20,347 nt of DNA, taken from Solirubrobacterales bacterium (GTDB taxonomy: Bacteria > Actinomycetota > Thermoleophilia > Solirubrobacterales > Solirubrobacteraceae). The stretch is taken from the NCBI GenBank assembly GCA_003244035.1, contig QHBV01000011.1:595-20941 (forward strand), read 5' to 3'. This document shows positions 13,448 through 20,347 of the stretch, in pieces. Each line of letters starts with the position of its first letter. Position 1 is the stretch's first letter. The notes under the pieces were generated by a model. It was not told where the DNA came from. It did not search any database and saw only the letters and a program-made list of their open reading frames with translations. Both the position numbers and the translations under genes were made by a program.

Positions 13448-15598
13448 ATGGAGTTCGACGCGGAGGTGACCGTCCGCCGCACGCGCTATGTGAGCGAGGC
13501 GACGGGCTGGGCCGTCGTCGACGCCGAGGCGGCGGATGGGGCGCCGGTGGTGCTGGTGGGGCCGCTGGTCCACCTCGAGCAAAGCGAGCGGGCCCGCGTG
13601 ATCGGGACGTGGGTCGATGACAGCCGCTACGGGCGGCAGGTCAACGTTGCCCAGGCCCGGCCGCTGCCTCCCTCCGACCGCGAGGCGCTGACCGCCTACC
13701 TGCTCCGGATCAAGCACGTCGGGGCCAAACGGGCGGCGGCGCTGATCGAGCGCCACGGCGCGGACGGGGTGCTCGACGCGATCGATCGGGACCCGCAGGC
13801 GGCCTTCGCCGCCGTGGGGCTCCGACCCGGACGCGCGGCGCAGGCCGCGGTCTCGTGGCATTCGCTGTGCGTGACCAGGCAGCTGCACCTGATGCTCGCG
13901 CCGCATCGGTTGGCCTATCTGGTCAAGCGGATCCACACCGAGTACGGCCCGACCGCGCATCGCATCGTCGCCCAGCGCCCGTATGAGCTGACGCGGGTAT
14001 TCGGCGTCGGCTTCCATCTTGCTGACAGGATTGCCCGCGGCGGGGGCTCGCCGCCGGCCAGCCGCGAGCGGGCGGGCGCCGGAGTGCTGCACCTGCTCTC
14101 AGAGGCCGAGCGCAGCGGCAGTACCTGCATGCCGATCGACGAGCTGCTTGCGTCGCTGCGCGACCTGCTGGGCGCGGGCTCGGATGCGCCGGTGAGCGAA
14201 GCCTTGATCGAGGAGCTGATGAGCGCCCGCGAGATCACGAGGGAGGGAGACTGGATCTACCGCCGGCAGACCGCCGAGCTGGAGGCCGAGCTGGCGGATC
14301 AGGTGCGCCAGCTCGTGAACAGCGAGCCGGGCGACCGCCTGCGAGAGCCCCGCGGCGGCGCGGCGCGGGCCGGGCTGACCCTCACGAACGAGCAGCTCGC
14401 CGGCGTGGGTAACGCGTTGACCCACCGCCTGTCGCTGATCACCGGCGGCCCCGGCACCGGCAAGACCGCGTCGATCCGGGCGATCGCTGCGCTCGCGAGT
14501 GGTCAGGGCGTCCGCGTGATGCTCGTGGCGCCGACCGGCCGAGCCGCGATCCGGATGAGCGAGGCCAGCGGCGTGCGGGCGAGGACCGTGCACTCAGCGC
14601 TCGGCTGGATCCCCGGCGAGGGCCCGACCCACACCGAGGACGACCCGCTGGCGTGCGACCTGCTGATCGTCGACGAGTCCTCGATGGCGAACCTCGAGCT
14701 GCTCGTGACGCTGCTGCGCGCGGTCGGCCGCGAGGCGCACGTCGTTCTGGTGGGCGACGCCGACCAGCTCGCGCCGGTGGGGGCCGGCAAGCCGTTCGCC
14801 GAGCTCATCTCCTCGGGCGCGGTGCCGACGACGCGGCTGACCCACATCTTCCGGCAGGCGGCGGGCAGCATGATCGTCCAGGGTGCGCACGCGATCCGTC
14901 GCGGCCAGGCTCCCGACTTCCGCCCCGCGGCGAAGATGCGCCGCGACCTGTTCCTGATCGAGCGCGCCGACCCCCGGGCGGCGCGCGAGGAGATCGTCTC
15001 GCTCGTCAGCGCCCGGCTGCCCGCCCATTATGACGTCGACCCGGTGAGCGACATCCAGGTGTTTGCGCCGGTCTATCGCGGCGAGCTCGGGATCGACGCG
15101 CTCAACGAGTCCCTGCGCGAGGCGCTCAACCCGCTAGGCGAGCCGGTCCGGGGAGGGCGGCTGCGGATCGGGGACAAGCTGATGATGACCGGGCGCAACC
15201 TCCACGACCTGGGGCTGATGAACGGGACGCTGCTGCGCCTGCTCGACGAAGTCTCGGGGTCGGGCGAGGACGACGCGGCGCTGATCCTCGCCGCCGAGGA
15301 CGCGATCTTTCGCCTCCCACCGGAGGAGTCAGACCGGCTGCGGCCGGCCTATGCATGCTCGGTCCATCGCGGGCAGGGCATCGAGCTGCCGGTCGCGGTG
15401 ATCGTCGCCCACCCCGCCGGCGGCGCATACTTCCTGCGCCGCGAGATGCTCTACACCGCCATCACGCGCGCGAAGCTCGCGACCGTGATCGTGGGGACGC
15501 GTGAAACGATCGCCCGTGCCGCTCGGACCCCTGACACCGGCCGCCGGCACAGCCGGGTGGCGGAGCGGCTGCGCTCAGGCGCCGGCGTCCGAGCGTGA
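13448..15598 (+). CDS. recD2: RecD2-type ATP-dependent DNA helicase (SF1B, 5'-3')
   Basis: A 716-residue protein, about the length of Deinococcus RecD2. The N-terminal OB-like region (1-75) is followed by helix-hairpin-helix segments near YLLRIKHVGAKRAAALI (84-100) and VFGVGFHLADRIA (184-196). The SF1 motor has motif I GGPGTGKT at 333-340, motif Ia APTGRAA, motif II DLLIVDESS at 404-412, motif III VLVGDADQLAPVGAG, motif IV HIFRQA, motif V ACSVHRGQG at 636-644 and motif VI YTAITRAK at 669-676. Motif V reads HRGQG where HKSQG is more usual. It unwinds DNA with a 5' overhang, and in bacteria without RecB/RecC it acts in recombination and replication-stress repair. It is convergent with, and 14 bases from, the 15613 gene. 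No recB or recC is nearby, which fits RecD2 rather than RecD1. Confidence 0.92.
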   Translation: MEFDAEVTVRRTRYVSEATGWAVVDAEAADGAPVVLVGPLVHLEQSERARVIGTWVDDSRYGRQVNVAQARPLPPSDREALTAYLLRIKHVGAKRAAALIERHGADGVLDAIDRDPQAAFAAVGLRPGRAAQAAVSWHSLCVTRQLHLMLAPHRLAYLVKRIHTEYGPTAHRIVAQRPYELTRVFGVGFHLADRIARGGGSPPASRERAGAGVLHLLSEAERSGSTCMPIDELLASLRDLLGAGSDAPVSEALIEELMSAREITREGDWIYRRQTAELEAELADQVRQLVNSEPGDRLREPRGGAARAGLTLTNEQLAGVGNALTHRLSLITGGPGTGKTASIRAIAALASGQGVRVMLVAPTGRAAIRMSEASGVRARTVHSALGWIPGEGPTHTEDDPLACDLLIVDESSMANLELLVTLLRAVGREAHVVLVGDADQLAPVGAGKPFAELISSGAVPTTRLTHIFRQAAGSMIVQGAHAIRRGQAPDFRPAAKMRRDLFLIERADPRAAREEIVSLVSARLPAHYDVDPVSDIQVFAPVYRGELGIDALNESLREALNPLGEPVRGGRLRIGDKLMMTGRNLHDLGLMNGTLLRLLDEVSGSGEDDAALILAAEDAIFRLPPEESDRLRPAYACSVHRGQGIELPVAVIVAHPAGGAYFLRREMLYTAITRAKLATVIVGTRETIARAARTPDTGRRHSRVAERLRSGAGVRA

Positions 15599-15612
15599 GG
15601 GGGTCGCAGCGC

Positions 15613-16167
15613 TCAGCCGCTCAGCCGCAGCCCCTGCACGATCTGCTGCACCCCGGCCAGGTCCTGCGCCGGCCCCCGCTCAGCGGTGACGCCCTCGAGG
15701 AGGTAGTTCAAGTGCGCGCCCCGAGCGCCGATGACCAGGATCCGCACCGGGACGCGGTGAGCGTTGAGGGCCGAGACGACTCGGCTCTTGGCCGGCAGAC
15801 CGCCGAGGCTCGACTCGCCTCCGGGCGCGATGCTCACGCCGGTGTACTTCGCACTGATCGACGCCAGTCCAGTTGCGACGAGCTGACTGGCCGTAAGCGA
15901 CCGACCGGGTGAGTAGATGAAGATCACGGCGGTCGCATCGGGACTGCGCAGCTCCTCGAACCGGGGGCCCCTGAGGAACATCCAACCGAGGGCAGCGCTA
16001 CCGGTGAGCCGGAGCGCGGGATTGGAGAAAGAAGCGGCGAGTGGCGCTGAGGATGACGCCTTGCGCGCATGAGCACCGGATCCCAGCGTCGTGACCAGGA
16101 CGATCGCGACCACCACCGCCGCCAGCAGCAGTCCACCGCCCGCGGCGAAATAGCCGCGGCGAGTCAT
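15613..16167 (-). CDS. Exported or membrane-anchored hypothetical protein, paralogue of its upstream neighbour
   Basis: A 184-residue protein with a clear N-terminal signal or anchor (MTRRGYFAAGGG followed by a hydrophobic stretch to about residue 28) and no lipobox. The mature part parallels the neighbouring 16164 gene over its whole length: FSNPALRLTG, LRSPDATAVIFI, ASQLVAT, LGGLPAKSRVV, VPVRILVIGA, LNYLLEGVTA and IVQGLRLSG each have a counterpart there. The layout resembles small extracytoplasmic PsbP/LpqN-like domains, which is a guess. It is coupled to the upstream gene by an ATGA overlap at 16164-16167. Function unknown. Confidence 0.78.
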   Translation of the reverse strand: MTRRGYFAAGGGLLLAAVVVAIVLVTTLGSGAHARKASSSAPLAASFSNPALRLTGSAALGWMFLRGPRFEELRSPDATAVIFIYSPGRSLTASQLVATGLASISAKYTGVSIAPGGESSLGGLPAKSRVVSALNAHRVPVRILVIGARGAHLNYLLEGVTAERGPAQDLAGVQQIVQGLRLSG

Positions 16168-16670
16168 CCGGTCAGCCGCAGCGCGTAGACGGTCTGCTGC
16201 GCCTCGACCAGGTCGTGGAGCGGCACGTGCAGGGCGGTGAACGCCTCGAGGACATAGTTCACCCGCTTGCCGCTGGCCCCCGCGACGAGGATCCGGAGCG
16301 GAACCTTGCGCCGGTTGCTGCCGTAGACGACCTGGCTGTGCGCCGGCAGTCCACCGAGGCGCGCGCGAACCGCGCGCTCGAGCGTGACGCTCGTGTACGT
16401 CTTTCGGATCGTCGCCACCCAGGTGGCGACGAGCTCGCTCGCGCTCCTCGACTTGCCCGACGAGGCGATCACGATCAGCGCGTTGCCGTCACGGGCCCGA
16501 AGCTGGACGAATCCGGGCGCTTTGATCGCCGACCAATCGGCGGGAAGCGGACCGCTGGCCCCGATCGCGGGATTGGCGAACGCCTGGGTGAGCGGCGGCA
16601 GCGCAGCCGGGGGCGGCGGCTTGCGGGCGTGAGCGCCGCAGGCGGTCACGATCAGCGCGGCCGCGAGCAC
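16164..16670 (-). CDS. Putative lipoprotein, paralogue of its downstream neighbour; start uncertain
   Basis: A 168-residue reading from GTG 16670 begins LAAALIVTACGAH, where TAC-G is a lipobox cysteine, so the mature protein should be lipid-anchored outside the membrane. From GTG the signal peptide is too short and has no positive charges. The same frame upstream reads RRSRFWGRARISAGAARVGAIV, an ideal charged n-region, and is open back to the TGA of the surface-protein gene at 16743. No ATG, GTG or TTG is available there, only CTG at 16736, so the real start may be CTG or another non-standard codon. The mature domain shares FANPAIG, LGGLPAHSQVV, VPLRILVAGA, VNYVLEAFTA and LRLTG with the 15613 protein. 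It was probably produced by tandem duplication and is co-transcribed with the LPXTG gene. Confidence 0.72.
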   Translation of the reverse strand: MLAAALIVTACGAHARKPPPPAALPPLTQAFANPAIGASGPLPADWSAIKAPGFVQLRARDGNALIVIASSGKSRSASELVATWVATIRKTYTSVTLERAVRARLGGLPAHSQVVYGSNRRKVPLRILVAGASGKRVNYVLEAFTALHVPLHDLVEAQQTVYALRLTG

Positions 16671-16742
16671 GATTGCGCCAACCCGAGCCGCGCCCGCCGA
16701 GATGCGGGCGCGGCCCCAGAAGCGGGATCTCCGCAGTGGCGT

Positions 16743-18104
16743 TCAGCCTGTCTGGCCCGCGCGATTCGCGAGCAGCCGGCGGCCGCCGAGCCCTAGGCCG
16801 AGCAGGACCAGGCCGAGCATCACGGCACCGGTGGCGTCGTAACCGGTGAACGGCAGGCTCGCCTTGGCGGCCACCGCGGTCGCCCCGGTCGTGCCGGTGG
16901 TCCCGGTCGTCCCGGTGGTGCCGGTCGTGCCGGTCGTGCCGGTGGTTCCGGTGGTGCCGGTCGTCCCGGTCTTGCTGGTCGAGGTCTTGGTGCTCGTGGT
17001 CTTGGTGCTCGTGGTCGTCGTAGTCGTCACCGGCGGCGCGGTCGCCGCGGACTCGGAGGCGGCTGAGGTGATCTGGGCCAGTCCGCCGCCGACCCCGAGC
17101 TTCAGCACGAACAGCGTCAGCGCCTCGCGCACGTTGTAGGGGATCGTCGTCTGGGCGGGGCCCGTCGGGGAGCCATTGGTGTCGTCGGCGTTGCAGACGA
17201 TCGGGAGCAGCCCCAGCAGCGTCAGGCCTGTCTGGGTGTTGGGCACGCCCGACTGGCAGGCGAGCACCGCCGGCACCTGGACGTCGACGCCGCTCAGCTT
17301 GACCACCTTGGAGGTCGCCGTCGGCGGCGTCGAGGTTCCGTTGTTGCAGGTCCTGGTGCTGGAGGTCGACTGGACGAGCTGTGCCAGCGCCACGACCGGG
17401 ACGCCCACGTTGGCGACGTTGGCATCGCCGGTCGCGATCTGGCAGGTGCCGTCGCTCGCGATGTTGCCGTCGGAGCTGGCCGCATCGATCGGCGACAGGC
17501 CGCGGCCGAGGGCGCCGAACGCGACGCCGAGGGTCTCGAAGTGGTTGATCGAGCCCGTCGCGGTCGTGGCCGAGTTGGCGACCACCGCCTGCAGGCAGAC
17601 GCCCGCCGTCTTGCAGATGTTGTCGAGCACGCCGGTCTGGAGCGCGCTGAGCGGGCCACTAACCGGCGGCTGCCCCGGCGTCGTGTCGATGCCGAGGATC
17701 TCATTTCCGAGCAGCGACAGGATCGTGATGTGGCCGTGGTAGGTGCCGTCGGCGCGCTGCTCGCCGCGCGCCCGGCCGACGATGATCTCGTTGGAGGTGC
17801 CCACGGGGTTGCCCGAGAACGGGCGCACGGTAGACGGACCGACGTCGACGGCGGCGACCGTCCCCTGGCCGTGCGGGTTGGTCCCGTGCAGCGGCGGCTG
17901 GTAGGCAGGATCGCTCGCGGCGAGCGGTGCCGGAGAAGTCGGCGCGACACCGCTGGCCGGCCCGGCGCCAGTGGGGGCGGGGCCGACGGCCTGCCGCCCG
18001 GGCACGTTCAGATCGCTCCCGGAGGAGAATCCTGGGAGGGCTGCCATGGCCAGCGCGACGAGCGAGACCTCGATGGCAACCACAAGAGCAACTCGTTTCC
18101 TCAT
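16743..18104 (-). CDS. LPXTG-anchored secreted surface protein with Thr-Gly repeat stalk
   Basis: A 453-residue wall protein. The signal peptide is MRKRVALVVAIEVSLVALAMAALPG. The globular part (about 85-350) has six cysteines (164, 170, 221, 253, 283, 304), suggesting disulfides, and repeated Gly/Ala/Val-rich beta-prone segments (PFSGNPVGTSNEIIVGRARGE; GHITILSLLGNEILGI). Residues 358-378 are a Thr/Ser/Lys linker and 379-406 a TGT repeat stalk. The end is a sortase signal: LPFTG at 417-421, a hydrophobic helix, then GGRRLLANR. Sortase would join the Thr of LPFTG to the cell wall. An AAGGAAGGG ribosome site and a strong promoter precede the ATG. Two exported proteins follow in the operon. No sortase gene is in the window. 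Function unknown, perhaps adhesion or a surface layer. Confidence 0.85.
   Translation of the reverse strand: MRKRVALVVAIEVSLVALAMAALPGFSSGSDLNVPGRQAVGPAPTGAGPASGVAPTSPAPLAASDPAYQPPLHGTNPHGQGTVAAVDVGPSTVRPFSGNPVGTSNEIIVGRARGEQRADGTYHGHITILSLLGNEILGIDTTPGQPPVSGPLSALQTGVLDNICKTAGVCLQAVVANSATTATGSINHFETLGVAFGALGRGLSPIDAASSDGNIASDGTCQIATGDANVANVGVPVVALAQLVQSTSSTRTCNNGTSTPPTATSKVVKLSGVDVQVPAVLACQSGVPNTQTGLTLLGLLPIVCNADDTNGSPTGPAQTTIPYNVREALTLFVLKLGVGGGLAQITSAASESAATAPPVTTTTTTSTKTTSTKTSTSKTGTTGTTGTTGTTGTTGTTGTTGTTGTTGATAVAAKASLPFTGYDATGAVMLGLVLLGLGLGGRRLLANRAGQTG
16888..16968. repeat. Nine tandem 9-bp repeats encoding the Thr-Gly-Thr stalk
   Basis: The unit GTSGTNCCG (S = C/G) repeats nine times without a break, with a degenerate tenth copy at 16969-16977. 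On the minus strand each unit encodes three residues of the TGT stalk of the LPXTG protein. Variation is confined to third codon positions, so the protein repeat is kept while the DNA drifts. Slippage would change stalk length in whole residues without a frameshift. Confidence 0.9.
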
Positions 18105-18194
18105 GACCCTTCCTTTCGAAACTCTTCCGTGTTGTCGAGCGACTCGGGGAGTGCTTGTGCGCGCGGTTCGGGCGCTGCCGCTCCTCCGATGCCC

Positions 18195-18224
18195 ATATTA
18201 CCCCCCATGCCAGCGACTTGACAA
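18195..18224 (-). promoter_or_regulatory. Sigma-70-type promoter of the LPXTG surface-protein operon
   Basis: On the minus strand TTGTCA (18224-18219) and TAATAT (18200-18195) are separated by 18 bp, the best housekeeping-type promoter in the window. It is the most AT-rich patch here. Transcription would start near 18188, giving a leader of about 84 bases before ATG 18104, with an AAGGAAGGG ribosome site at its end. Confidence 0.55.
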
Positions 18225-18247
18225 GTGGGGCGCTGGGACCGCAGCGA

Positions 18248-18280
18248 ACGTTGCGCCGCACGCTAACGTGCGCGCAACGT
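18248..18280 (+). promoter_or_regulatory. Long hairpin over the promoter and start codon of the HTTM operon
   Basis: ACGTTGCGCCGCACG (18248-18262) pairs with CGTGCGCGCAACGT (18267-18280) with one bulged base, around the loop CTAA. The right arm contains part of a TAACGT box (18264-18269), which is nine bases before GTG 18279. The arm ends inside that start codon. It may be an operator or a translation-blocking RNA stem. Confidence 0.5.
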
Positions 18281-18866
18281 GCCGAGCGGCTCCAGCCAGC
18301 GAAGGGCGCCGGGTCTCGCGCTGCAGCGGCGGATCGAGGAGTCGCCGTTGGGGCGCGGCGCGCTGAGCACTCTGCTCGTCGTGACGCTGGTCGCGATCGT
18401 CGCGATCAACCTGCCCGGCTCCGACCTGCGCCAGCAGCTCCTGCGGGTCGGGCAGCCCTACCTCAACGCGCTCGGGCTCGACCAGAACTGGGCCCTGTTC
18501 GCTCCCGACCCCCGTCGCGTCGCGATCGACGTCACGGCGCTCGTGCAATTCGACGACGGCTCCACGGCGAGCTGGAGCTTCCCGCACGACGGGGCCCTGT
18601 TCGGCGCCTACCGCGACTACCGCTGGCGCAAGTGGGAGGAGAGCCTGATCACCGACCCAGCCGCGGGCTCGCAGCTGTGGGAGCCCGCGACCCTGTGGGC
18701 GGCCTCCCGCGAGGCCCGACCCGGCCACAGCATCAGCCGGGTCACGCTGCTCGAGCGGTACGCGTCAATCGCTGCGCCCGGTGTCCAGCCGAGCGTCGGC
18801 CCGAGCCGCCAGCGCACGCTCTACACGCTGAGCCTGGCCCCGGCGAGCGCAGCGGCGGCGCGATGA
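18279..18866 (+). CDS. Small single-helix membrane protein, partner of the HTTM protein
   Basis: A 195-residue protein from GTG 18279. A charged N-terminus (QRRIEESPLGRG) leads into one membrane helix (LLVVTLVAIVAINL, about residues 31-47) and an extracytoplasmic domain. The domain has LGLDQNWALFAPDPRRVAIDVTALVQFDDGSTASW and YRDYRWRKWEESLI, a pattern I associate with the small proteins encoded before HTTM genes in actinobacteria. The ATGA overlap at 18863-18866 couples it to the HTTM gene, so the two products are likely made in equal amounts and may form a complex. The exact role is unknown. The start codon overlaps a strong hairpin. Confidence 0.75.
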   Translation: MPSGSSQRRAPGLALQRRIEESPLGRGALSTLLVVTLVAIVAINLPGSDLRQQLLRVGQPYLNALGLDQNWALFAPDPRRVAIDVTALVQFDDGSTASWSFPHDGALFGAYRDYRWRKWEESLITDPAAGSQLWEPATLWAASREARPGHSISRVTLLERYASIAAPGVQPSVGPSRQRTLYTLSLAPASAAAAR

Positions 18867-19798
18867 CCGGCTGGTGGGAGCGCTTCTGGTTCAAGTCACA
18901 GCCGACCTCGAGCCTCGCGGTGGTGCGAATCGTTTTCGGGCTGCTCGTGTTCACTTGGACGTTATCGCTCGCTCCCGACCTCGATGCCTTCTTCGGCCGT
19001 GCAGGGCTGCTGTCCGGGCAGATCGGGGGTGCGGGCGTGTGGGGGGTGCTGGGGATCTTCCGGAGCGATCTCGCCGTCCAGGTCCTGTTCGTGGTGCTGC
19101 TGGTCGCCTCCTTCGGCGTGATCGTCGGCTATCGGACCCGCCTAGCGGCGGTGCTCGTGTTCATCGGGGTGATGTCGTTCGAGCGGCGCGACCCCTATGT
19201 GTTCAACACCGGCGACGGCCTGGTGAGGCTGATCGCCTTCTACCTGATGCTGGCCCCCGCGGGCGCCGCGCTGTCGCTCGACCGCTTCCTGGGCACGCGG
19301 GAGCGGTTCTGGGAGTTTCCCTGGCGCGCCCCGTGGGCCCTGAGGCTGATGCAGATCCAGCTCAGCGTGGTGTACATAGCCGGGCTGTGGATCAAGGTGC
19401 AGGGGACGACGTGGAACGACGGAACGGCCGTTTCGTACGCACTGCGCGTCTCCGATCTACATCGCCTTCCGCTGCCGAGCTTCGTGACCAACTCGCTGCT
19501 GATCGCGAACGTCCTCACCTACGGCACGCTCGCGGTCGAGGCGAGCGTCGCGGTCCTCGTCTGGAACCGGCGCCTGCGCCCCTGGGTGCTGCTGATCGGC
19601 GCATGCCTGCACCTGGGGATCGAGTGGTCGATCCGCGTAGGCTTCTTCAGCTTCGCGATGCTGACCCTATACCTCTCGTTCCTCGATCCCCACTGGGCCC
19701 AGGCGCAGCTGCTGCGCCTGGGCGACCGATTCCTGCCGCGCTCACGCACCGGCACGCTCATCAAGCAGCCCACTCGAGACGCGCTCCCGGGAGGCTGA
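18863..19798 (+). CDS. HTTM domain membrane protein (vitamin-K-dependent gamma-carboxylase-like membrane domain)
   Basis: A 311-residue protein with several membrane helices. SLAVVRIVFGLLVFTWTLSL is the first, followed by the conserved polar region FERRDPYVFNTGDGLVRLIAFYLMLAPAGAALSLDRF, and later QIQLSVVYIAGLWIKVQGTTWNDGTAVSYAL, which is characteristic of HTTM proteins. The fold is shared with the membrane part of vitamin K-dependent gamma-carboxylase. The bacterial single-domain forms have no settled function and need not be carboxylases. The ATG at 18863 overlaps the stop of the small partner, and the PD40 gene begins one base after its own stop. All three are envelope proteins in one operon. 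Confidence 0.88.
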   Translation: MTGWWERFWFKSQPTSSLAVVRIVFGLLVFTWTLSLAPDLDAFFGRAGLLSGQIGGAGVWGVLGIFRSDLAVQVLFVVLLVASFGVIVGYRTRLAAVLVFIGVMSFERRDPYVFNTGDGLVRLIAFYLMLAPAGAALSLDRFLGTRERFWEFPWRAPWALRLMQIQLSVVYIAGLWIKVQGTTWNDGTAVSYALRVSDLHRLPLPSFVTNSLLIANVLTYGTLAVEASVAVLVWNRRLRPWVLLIGACLHLGIEWSIRVGFFSFAMLTLYLSFLDPHWAQAQLLRLGDRFLPRSRTGTLIKQPTRDALPGG

Positions 19799-19799
19799 G

Positions 19800-20347
19800 A
19801 TGACGGTTCACACCCAGCTCGGATCGCTAGGACCCATCCGCCTCGCGCCCGCGATCGTCGCCGTCGCTCTCGCGATCGTCGCGATCTTCCCGGCTTCCTC
19901 GGGCGCCGCGGGCGCGCCCACCCTGGTGCGGACCCTGCGGGTGGCCCCGCCCGGCGTGAATCCCAACGGCCCGAGCGCCGACCCGAGCATCGGGGGCGGT
20001 GGCGTGCTGGTGGCGTTCGACTCGCAGGCATCCAACCTCGGGCCGGGCGTCGGCAACCGCCGACTGCGCAACGTGTACGTGTTCAACATCCTCAACCGGC
20101 GCGTCGTGCTCGTATCCGCCGGCGCCGGCGGGCCGGCCAACGGGTCGTCGTTCACGCCCTCGCTCAGCGCCGCCGGACAGGTGGTCGCGTTCACCTCACG
20201 CGCCACCAACCTCGTCGCCGGGACCAGCCCCGGCTTCAGCGAGGTCTACGCCCGCTACATCGGCGGGCCGATCGGCCTGGTCAGCCGCACGTTCGGCAAT
20301 CAGCCGCCGGACGGCGACTCGAGCCAGCCGGCGGTCTCCGCAAACGG
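19800..20347 (+). CDS. Secreted PD40/TolB-like beta-propeller protein (partial, runs off right edge)
   Basis: The first 182 residues from ATG 19800, with a GGGAGG ribosome site five bases upstream. A signal peptide (RLAPAIVAVALAIVAIFPASSGAAGA) leads into repeats of PD40/WD40-like type: NPNGPSADPSIGGGGVLVAFDSQASNL, then TPSLSAAGQVVAFTSRATNLVAGT, then QPPDGDSSQPAVSAN, each a 'P-S-S-x-x-G-x-x-V-A-F-x-S-x-A-x-N-L' blade. The reading frame is open to the last base. Such proteins are exported propellers, often long, of uncertain role. It is separated by one base from the HTTM stop, so it belongs to the same operon. Confidence 0.85.
   Translation, partial: MTVHTQLGSLGPIRLAPAIVAVALAIVAIFPASSGAAGAPTLVRTLRVAPPGVNPNGPSADPSIGGGGVLVAFDSQASNLGPGVGNRRLRNVYVFNILNRRVVLVSAGAGGPANGSSFTPSLSAAGQVVAFTSRATNLVAGTSPGFSEVYARYIGGPIGLVSRTFGNQPPDGDSSQPAVSAN

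Noticed and set aside
12962..14092. A 376-codon minus-strand open frame
   Set aside because: It is antisense to VOC and RecD2, with low-complexity Arg-rich composition and no recognisable motif.
16888..16977. The tandem repeats as a CRISPR array
   Set aside because: They are 9-bp units with no spacers and lie in frame inside a coding region.
18155..18862. Long N-terminal extension of the HTTM protein
   Set aside because: It overlaps the partner gene in another frame and is Arg/Ala-rich. ATG 18863 begins the hydrophobic HTTM pattern and gives the ATGA overlap.

Overview
The window is GC-rich DNA of very even composition, densely packed with genes, with many 1-8 bp gene overlaps and frequent GTG starts. 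Actinobacterial SOS boxes, the DUF6504/ImuB/DnaE2 error-prone polymerase set, an LPXTG-anchored surface protein, an HTTM-type membrane protein and a PD40-repeat protein all point to a soil actinobacterium. My best guess is the Thermoleophilia/Solirubrobacterales side of the phylum; that placement is inference from gene content, not a search.

Left part (1-6245): the first bases encode, on the minus strand, the N-terminus of a DnaE2-type error-prone polymerase with a near-consensus SOS box over its start. Divergent from it is an MFS exporter with a frameshift near its 3' end, followed by a TetR regulator. A convergent AKR - MFS operon follows. Then come the DUF6504 protein and ImuB, with a second SOS box at the ImuB start. 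The two SOS boxes share 13 identical bases. The SOS mutasome is therefore present but split by an efflux/oxidoreductase block of about 4.7 kb.

Middle (6296-10822, minus strand): a surface-glycan or glycolipid block. A NodB polysaccharide deacetylase is followed by a DegT-family sugar aminotransferase, overlapping by ATGA with a 907-residue fusion. The fusion joins an NAD-dependent epimerase, an MGDG-synthase-like glycosyltransferase, one membrane helix and a C-terminal NodB-like domain that has lost its catalytic residues. This fusion is the most unusual protein in the window.

Right-middle (10892-15598, plus strand): a small three-helix membrane protein, a conserved hypothetical protein, an AraC regulator, a Cdd1-type helix-hairpin-helix protein overlapping a VOC protein, and a RecD2-type helicase. 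These look like separately expressed housekeeping or accessory genes.

Right part (15613-20347): an envelope region. On the minus strand an LPXTG-anchored, signal-peptide protein with a Thr-Gly repeat stalk is followed by two tandem paralogous exported proteins. Divergent from it are a small membrane protein, an HTTM-family membrane protein and a secreted PD40/TolB-like beta-propeller protein that runs off the right edge; these three are translationally coupled. No stretch longer than 300 bases lacks a gene. I saw no tRNA, rRNA, CRISPR array or insertion sequence.
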